Source: Microcaldota archaeon
Lineage (GTDB): Archaea; Micrarchaeota; Micrarchaeia; Anstonellales; Bilamarchaeaceae
Length of the DNA: 9,475 bases
Assembly (NCBI GenBank): GCA_013331535.1
Contig: DUGF01000023.1
Span: 4,282 to 13,756 of the forward strand
Direction of reading: 5' to 3'
The position numbers and the translations under genes were made by a program. This document shows, piece after piece, positions 5,613-9,475 of the stretch (position 1 is its first letter; each line of letters begins with the position of its first letter). The notes beneath the pieces are model-generated. The model did not search any database. It was not told where the DNA came from and saw only the letters and a list, made by a program, of their open reading frames with translations.

Positions 5613-5615
5613 TGT

Positions 5616-6572
5616 ATGGTTCGACATCTTCTAACATTGAATGATTTGACTGATAAAGAACTTTTAGAAATTCTTGATTTTGCAGATGAGATAAAGGGAA
5701 ATCCAAAACAATATGCAACCGCGATGAAGGATCAAACACTTCTCATGATATTTGCAAAGCCATCGCTCAGAACACGCCTTAGTTTTGAGGTTGGAATGAC
5801 GCAGATGGACGGGCATGGAATTTATTACGACCTGAGCAATTCACCAATGGGAAAAAAGGAAAGCATTGCAGACACTGCGCGAACTGCTGCAAGATATGTC
5901 GATATTGTAATGGCAAGGCTATTTGGGCACGAGGACATAGAAGAGTATGCGAAATATTCCAAGGTGCCTGTGATTAATGCGCTTACGAACTTCGCGCATC
6001 CGTGCCAGATAATAGCGGATTTGCAAACGATAAGGGAAAAAAAGGGCGGAAAACAAAAAAAATTGAAAGGAATTAAGCTCGCATATTGCGGAGACGGAAA
6101 TAACAACGTTACGCATTCGCTTATAGAAGGATGCACAAAGGTTGGAATGGACATAAGCGTAGCATGCCCGAAAGGAACGGAATTTGAGCCGCAGGCAAAG
6201 GTAATTGAAATCGGGGGGAAAAGCGCAGAGCGGAACAAATGCAAACTCGTAATTACAAATGAGCCGCACGAGGCGGTGAAAGACGCGGATGTTATATACA
6301 CTGACAGTTGGATGAGCTATCATGTTCCAAAAGAGAAAGAAGCGGGGCGCATGACGATGTTCAAATCGTATCAAGTGAACTCGGAACTAATGAAACACGC
6401 AAAAAAAGATGCGATTTTCATGAATTGTTTGCCAGCAATGCGTGGTTATGAGCAAACCGTGGATGTTATTGACGGCCCGCAGAGCGTTGTTTTTGACCAG
6501 GCAGAGAACCGCCTGCATGCGCAAAAAGCGATAATGTTATTTCTTCTCGGCCGCATGGGTGCAAAAGGATAG
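5616..6572 (+). CDS. argF: Ornithine carbamoyltransferase-type enzyme with variant substrate loop
   Basis: The family transfers a carbamoyl group from carbamoyl phosphate to an amine; with ornithine the product is citrulline, in arginine synthesis or in catabolism. The protein has 318 residues, normal for the family. The carbamoyl-phosphate site is visible as SLRTR (50-54) and HPCQ (128-131). The second domain has CGDGNNN (158-164) followed by VTHSL. Two ornithine-side motifs differ from the textbook form: DSWMSYH (230-236) stands where DxWxSMG is usual, and NCLPAMRG (270-277) where HCLPAxRG is usual. The rest, including GRMTMFKSYQVN and the C-terminal FDQAENRLHAQKAIM (293-307), is strongly OTCase-like. 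Putrescine or another amine is therefore possible as substrate, though ornithine remains the best guess. The start is set by GGTGAT. The metallopeptidase gene follows after about 30 bases. Confidence 0.85.
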   Translation: MVRHLLTLNDLTDKELLEILDFADEIKGNPKQYATAMKDQTLLMIFAKPSLRTRLSFEVGMTQMDGHGIYYDLSNSPMGKKESIADTARTAARYVDIVMARLFGHEDIEEYAKYSKVPVINALTNFAHPCQIIADLQTIREKKGGKQKKLKGIKLAYCGDGNNNVTHSLIEGCTKVGMDISVACPKGTEFEPQAKVIEIGGKSAERNKCKLVITNEPHEAVKDADVIYTDSWMSYHVPKEKEAGRMTMFKSYQVNSELMKHAKKDAIFMNCLPAMRGYEQTVDVIDGPQSVVFDQAENRLHAQKAIMLFLLGRMGAKG

Positions 6573-6591
6573 GCTTTAAATTACTAATTGT

Positions 6592-6597
6592 GGAGAT
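6592..6597 (+). promoter_or_regulatory. Shine-Dalgarno favouring ATG 6606 for the metallopeptidase
   Basis: GGAGAT lies 8 bases before ATG 6606 and only 2 before ATG 6600. The register seen at the 97-residue protein gene (GGAG ending 9 bases before the ATG) fits 6606 better. An in-frame TTG at 6588 lies upstream of this site and is rejected. Confidence 0.55.
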
Positions 6598-6605
6598 ATA
6601 TGTAT

Positions 6606-7976
6606 ATGAAATTGCGAATGATGAGCACAAGGACTAAACAAGCGATTGGAAGGGTAGCCTTGGCTGCGACAGTTATGGCAGAGACCATCGCAGGTCCGAT
6701 AATCGGAAAAATAATGTATGATAAAGAAGCTGCGGAACAGGGAAGGCGCCAGCAAATTTCTATGGGGTGCAAAGGAGATAACTGTTATGAAATTGATTTG
6801 GGAATGTTTGTAGGCGGAGTTTACGAAATGATTCTTCTTGATTCTATTCAGACAGTTGGGATGGGAACCAGAAGTGAAAAAGATCCAAAAAAGGCATTTG
6901 CACAGGCGGAAGAGGGGTTCAGACTTCTTGAAGAGGGAGAAACGACAAAAGGAATCGCACTTATGCTTCCTTATATTCATGCTATCCACACAAACGCATT
7001 TGGATATGGAGCACCGGCAATTGCCAGACTTGCGATTATGCCAGAGTATGAATTCAAAGAGTTGAAGAGCAGACTTGAAATGAGCAGGAACGGATTGGAT
7101 GGTGCAGAGGCATTTTACATCCCAGAAAGAAGAACTATGTACATGTATCCGATGGAAGACCTTGAAACTACGTTGAGCGTAATATTCCATGAGCTTGGTC
7201 ATGATAACGATACTTTAGAGGGTAGAGAAATTAGTGAATTTACTTCTGAAACAATGGGATTTTATTTGGATTTGGTATCGTGCAGGGAAAGAATACGAAT
7301 GAGTTCGGATACCGGCATAGTTGAAGGGGAGATATATTTGGATAAAGATGGAGAACCGATTTTGTTAAAGCCAAGTGTCTGTCGCAGGATTCCGGAATGG
7401 ATACTGGAAAATTGGGTTGCATATATGCTTTTGAAAAATGGTCTGGACGAATCACATGCTTTAGGAAAAGTAAATGCCATGCTCGAAGTATACGAAACTG
7501 GTGACATGCGCAGTGCACTTGATGCAGTTACCACAACAAAACCACAAGATAGTAGGGATAGAGTAATAGGTGAAATCGTGCATATGGAAGCCCCTGAATT
7601 TTACGAAAAAATGTTGGTGGTTTCCGAATTGGTTATGGATTTTATATACCCGGAAGGAACGGGTGGAGAAGAAAACAAGTTTGTCCAGAGTTTTTCTTTT
7701 GCCTGTGGTACACATGAGACGCACGACAATAACGAAATTATTCGCTATTTCCAGGAATATTCCCCCAGAGGCAGCAAACTTACTACAATGGAATTCCTAA
7801 GAAGGTCATTAATAGATGCGAATGAAACTAGTTTTGTGTATTTCTCTTCAGATGGACTTGGCGCACCGCTCAGAGGAATAAGCTGCCGTGTGGGTTTTAT
7901 AACAGAGGGAGAAATTCGAGTTGGTGAAGTAAAATCAAATTCTCGGGTGGAATTAAGTAGCCAACAATCGCCTTAA
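6606..7976 (+). CDS. Putative zinc metallopeptidase (HELGH), family not recognised
   Basis: The product has 456 residues from ATG 6606; ATG 6600 would add two. A zincin signature HELGH occupies 195-199 (SVIFHELGHD). H195 and H199 would bind zinc and E196 would act as the base. A third ligand is plausible in SEFTSETMGFY (210-220) as E211 or E215, as in gluzincin-like enzymes with a short spacer. A moderately hydrophobic stretch (12-37) follows a basic start and could be a membrane anchor or signal, but E26 within it makes this uncertain. Cysteines C55 and C60 form a CxxxxC pair; C226, C259, C367 and C427 are scattered. The 240 or so residues after the zinc site match nothing I recognise. It lies about 30 bases after argF on the same strand, so cotranscription is likely, though no functional link is evident. 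Substrate unknown. Confidence 0.7.
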   Translation: MKLRMMSTRTKQAIGRVALAATVMAETIAGPIIGKIMYDKEAAEQGRRQQISMGCKGDNCYEIDLGMFVGGVYEMILLDSIQTVGMGTRSEKDPKKAFAQAEEGFRLLEEGETTKGIALMLPYIHAIHTNAFGYGAPAIARLAIMPEYEFKELKSRLEMSRNGLDGAEAFYIPERRTMYMYPMEDLETTLSVIFHELGHDNDTLEGREISEFTSETMGFYLDLVSCRERIRMSSDTGIVEGEIYLDKDGEPILLKPSVCRRIPEWILENWVAYMLLKNGLDESHALGKVNAMLEVYETGDMRSALDAVTTTKPQDSRDRVIGEIVHMEAPEFYEKMLVVSELVMDFIYPEGTGGEENKFVQSFSFACGTHETHDNNEIIRYFQEYSPRGSKLTTMEFLRRSLIDANETSFVYFSSDGLGAPLRGISCRVGFITEGEIRVGEVKSNSRVELSSQQSP

Positions 7977-8049
7977 CAACCGAGACTAATTTAAACAAAA
8001 AGAATCTTAATTTTGAACAGCCCCAACTTACTTACACGTAATTTTGTTA

Positions 8050-8105
8050 AGAAAATAAAAAGAAATTGAAAAATAAAGGAAAAAATAGAAAAATAAAGAA
8101 AAGAG
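8050..8105 (-). terminator. T-rich terminator region of the surface-protein gene
   Basis: Directly after the stop codon the minus strand is almost entirely T-rich, with runs of four to six T separated by single C, A or CC. CTTTATTTTTC occurs twice exactly 20 bases apart (complements of 8088-8098 and 8068-8078), and a similar tract follows. Archaeal RNA polymerase terminates at such oligo-T tracts. The argF-metallopeptidase transcript converges on this region but is A-rich here on its own strand. Confidence 0.6.
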
Positions 8106-8106
8106 A

Positions 8107-9351
8107 CTACTTTTTATATTTATATTCCCCGCCTTTGCTGCCAGAGCTTCCTTTTCCGCCCTTCATCAGGAAATAAGCTGCAAGGATTACAACTACCACG
8201 ACCACTAAAATTAATGGAAGCAGCCAGCCTGGGAACCCAGATGGTTGTGCACCTGGAGCAGAAGGAAGTGCTGCTGCGCCAGTAGTTAATGCGGCTGATT
8301 TTGCCTTTGCTGCTGCAGCCTTTGCCTGCTGGGCGAGTTCGATTGCCTTTGCATAATCCCCTGCGTTAAACGCATCTAATGCAGCTGAAAGAAGTTTTTG
8401 GACTTCGGCTGTATCTGCACCAGATGCCTTGAGTGTTGATATTTCTTTTTGCACTGAACTTATGAGCGAATACGAATTATCTTTGTTTGGAGTTGGAGAA
8501 GGCGTTGCCGGAGTTTCTGCTGGTGTTCCCTCAGATGGAGTTGTTTCACCAGGCAAAGCTGGAGGAGTTGTTGTGGTTGCTGCGGGCGTTGTTGGGGTTG
8601 TGGTTGCCGCAGGCGTAGCTGTTACGACAGCTGCTGCATCCACTGCAGTAACAGATGATGATTGTGAAGCAGTAGTTGAAGATGGTGTAGTAGAACATTG
8701 GTTTGTTACACTAACTGTGGATGCACCAGTTGTGCTTCCTAAGTTGAAACTAACTTGTTTTGATCCGCTGTAACATGGCGTTGCAGTAACTGTTACACTT
8801 ACCTGTGTTTGGGCACCCTGTGCAAGCGTAATTGTTCCACTTGTGGAGCCTGAAACGGAAAGGCCGCTGTCTGCAGAAACCGTATAAGCAGATGTTGCAG
8901 AACCGCTTGCAACATTAGTCACTGTAAATACCAGTGTAAACGAACTTTGGCCGTTTGAAGCCGTGGGTAAAGGAGAAATCCCGAATAGATTACTCCATGA
9001 AGAAAATTCAACGTTTGTGGATGTACTTGTTGAAGATCCACTTGCCGCATGGTATGTATATGTACCGGTTGAAGCTGCGGAAATTGTAAATGATGTGGAA
9101 CCACTACTGCCGGATATGCTTTGCGAACTAGGAGTTATTGAAAGCCCGCCAGTTTCATCAACAATGTTTGCTGAGGTACAACTGCTCGCATTTGAATAAG
9201 TCATGGTTACAGTTACATCTGAACCAATAGTTGCACTGCTTGAGGCAGAGGTTGCCAGCGTTGCTGAACACGACTGTGCAAATGCCACTGAGGCAAACAA
9301 AGCGAAAAAAAACAAAAATCCAAATAAAGAAAAACGATGTGTTGTTGTCAT
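8107..9351 (-). CDS. Secreted surface protein with beta domains, helical repeat and C-terminal membrane anchor
   Basis: The 414-residue protein has a signal peptide with a hydrophobic core (8-25) and likely cleavage after AFA, giving a mature start at Q26. Residues 27-117 and 118-220 look like two Ser/Thr-rich beta-sandwich domains of the Ig/CARDB type, with cysteines C28, C58, C193 and C219. Residues 221-290 form a Thr/Pro/Ala linker with an internal 27-base duplication (8570-8590 and 8597-8617). Residues 293-352 form a helical, TPR-like segment containing AFNAGDYAKAIELAQQAKAA. A hydrophobic anchor (376-395) and a basic Gly/Ser/Lys/Tyr tail end the protein. This matches archaeal envelope proteins held by a C-terminal helix, with most of the chain outside. 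GGTGAT four bases upstream selects ATG 9351; an in-frame GTG at 9360 is part of that site. The specific function is unknown. Confidence 0.8.
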   Translation of the reverse strand: MTTTHRFSLFGFLFFFALFASVAFAQSCSATLATSASSSATIGSDVTVTMTYSNASSCTSANIVDETGGLSITPSSQSISGSSGSTSFTISAASTGTYTYHAASGSSTSTSTNVEFSSWSNLFGISPLPTASNGQSSFTLVFTVTNVASGSATSAYTVSADSGLSVSGSTSGTITLAQGAQTQVSVTVTATPCYSGSKQVSFNLGSTTGASTVSVTNQCSTTPSSTTASQSSSVTAVDAAAVVTATPAATTTPTTPAATTTTPPALPGETTPSEGTPAETPATPSPTPNKDNSYSLISSVQKEISTLKASGADTAEVQKLLSAALDAFNAGDYAKAIELAQQAKAAAAKAKSAALTTGAAALPSAPGAQPSGFPGWLLPLILVVVVVVILAAYFLMKGGKGSSGSKGGEYKYKK

Positions 9352-9355
9352 CATA

Positions 9356-9361
9356 ATCACC
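9356..9361 (-). promoter_or_regulatory. Shine-Dalgarno of the surface-protein gene, overlapping the upstream stop
   Basis: The minus strand reads GGTGAT, four bases before ATG 9351. Its TGA (9357-9359) is also the stop codon of the upstream gene, which suggests translational coupling. The GTG read within the site is not a start. Confidence 0.7.
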
Positions 9362-9475
9362 AGTAGGTATACGAACCGACCATAAACGGAGGCAATAGGT
9401 CTGCAGTCATTGACTGTTGTGTGCCACTCACACTTACAGATGCAGTTCCTTGCAGGTTTAGCATTCCCCCGCGTG
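9357..9475 (-). CDS. 3' end of an upstream gene, probably a surface protein (partial)
   Basis: A 38-residue open frame enters from the window edge and ends at TGA 9357-9359. It contains LNLQGTASVSVSGTQQSM and ends in PPFMVGSYTYW. The small, Ser/Thr/Val-rich beta-like composition resembles the secreted protein downstream. The competing frames are less convincing: one stops after five codons, and the other has a non-protein-like composition rich in Cys and Arg. The stop codon lies inside the next gene's Shine-Dalgarno, so the two genes are very likely one operon. The 5' part is outside the window, so the function cannot be assigned. Confidence 0.6.
   Translation of the reverse strand, partial: RGGMLNLQGTASVSVSGTQQSMTADLLPPFMVGSYTYW

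Larger units (their letters stand above)
5284..5615. other. Repeat-rich intergenic region between divergent genes
   Basis: No convincing coding region lies in these 332 bases. They hold the leader hairpin and promoter candidate for the minus-strand small gene, a G-rich tract (5360-5371), the 12-base repeats and dyads at 5377-5550, a T7AA tract (5552-5560), and the leader of argF. No tRNA-like or box C/D signature was found. The repeats could belong to a small RNA, to binding sites for a regulator acting on both divergent genes, or to a decayed element. Confidence 0.7.

Noticed and set aside
6576..7202. Long minus-strand frame antisense to the metallopeptidase
   Set aside because: It is rich in Cys, His, Phe and Ser with no motif, while the plus strand carries HELGH and a Shine-Dalgarno.
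7972..8051. Inverted repeat CTTAACAA / TTGTTAAG after the metallopeptidase gene
   Set aside because: Only 8 AT-rich bases with 64 between; expected by chance in such DNA.
8429..8773. Plus-strand Val/Ala-rich reading frame
   Set aside because: It is the antisense of the Thr/Pro/Ala linker of the surface protein; the low-complexity DNA explains the open frame.

Overview
The window looks like chromosomal DNA from an archaeon. RadA, a type II methionine aminopeptidase and an archaeal/eukaryotic-type tryptophanyl-tRNA synthetase are all present. Five genes are preceded by GGTGAT or GGAGGT-like Shine-Dalgarno sequences, and several gene starts have TATA-like boxes about 25-30 bases before the expected transcription start. 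The small, mixed housekeeping set and the unusual surface proteins would suit a DPANN-type lineage, but that placement is an inference; no marker here fixes the phylum.

Layout. Bases 75-1839 (+) hold a methionine aminopeptidase with a His/Cys-rich N-terminal extension, followed 46 bases later by a ZIP-family metal transporter. Bases 1863-5268 (-) hold, in transcription order, a 97-residue Gly/Gln-linker protein, radA, an RNase H-like exonuclease relative with a degenerate active site, and trpS, which has its own TATA box and looks leaderless. Bases 5616-7976 (+) hold a carbamoyltransferase of the ornithine type and an unrecognised HELGH metallopeptidase. Bases 8107-9475 (-) hold a secreted, C-terminally membrane-anchored surface protein and the 3' end of another gene just upstream of it.

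Non-coding DNA. The 258-base gap in front of radA is the most striking stretch. It carries five consecutive perfect stem-loops (stems 9-11 bp, loops 4-5 bases). All five have different sequences and sit about 30 bases centre to centre. A sixth, longer inverted repeat with 11-bp arms follows directly and abuts a TATA-like box. If transcription starts at that box, radA has a leader of about 200 bases built almost entirely of hairpins. The 330-base gap before argF holds three copies of a 12-base repeat (two in exact tandem), several dyads, a G6/C6 hairpin in the leader of the small gene, and promoter candidates for the genes on both sides.

How the genes relate. The aminopeptidase and metal transporter may be linked through metal supply. 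radA and the exonuclease relative suggest a recombination/repair cluster; the small protein next to them has a C-terminal motif resembling DUF736-type proteins but no proven role. The surface-protein pair forms a tight operon, the upstream stop codon lying inside the downstream ribosome-binding site. No tRNA, rRNA, CRISPR array, insertion sequence or integrase was seen.
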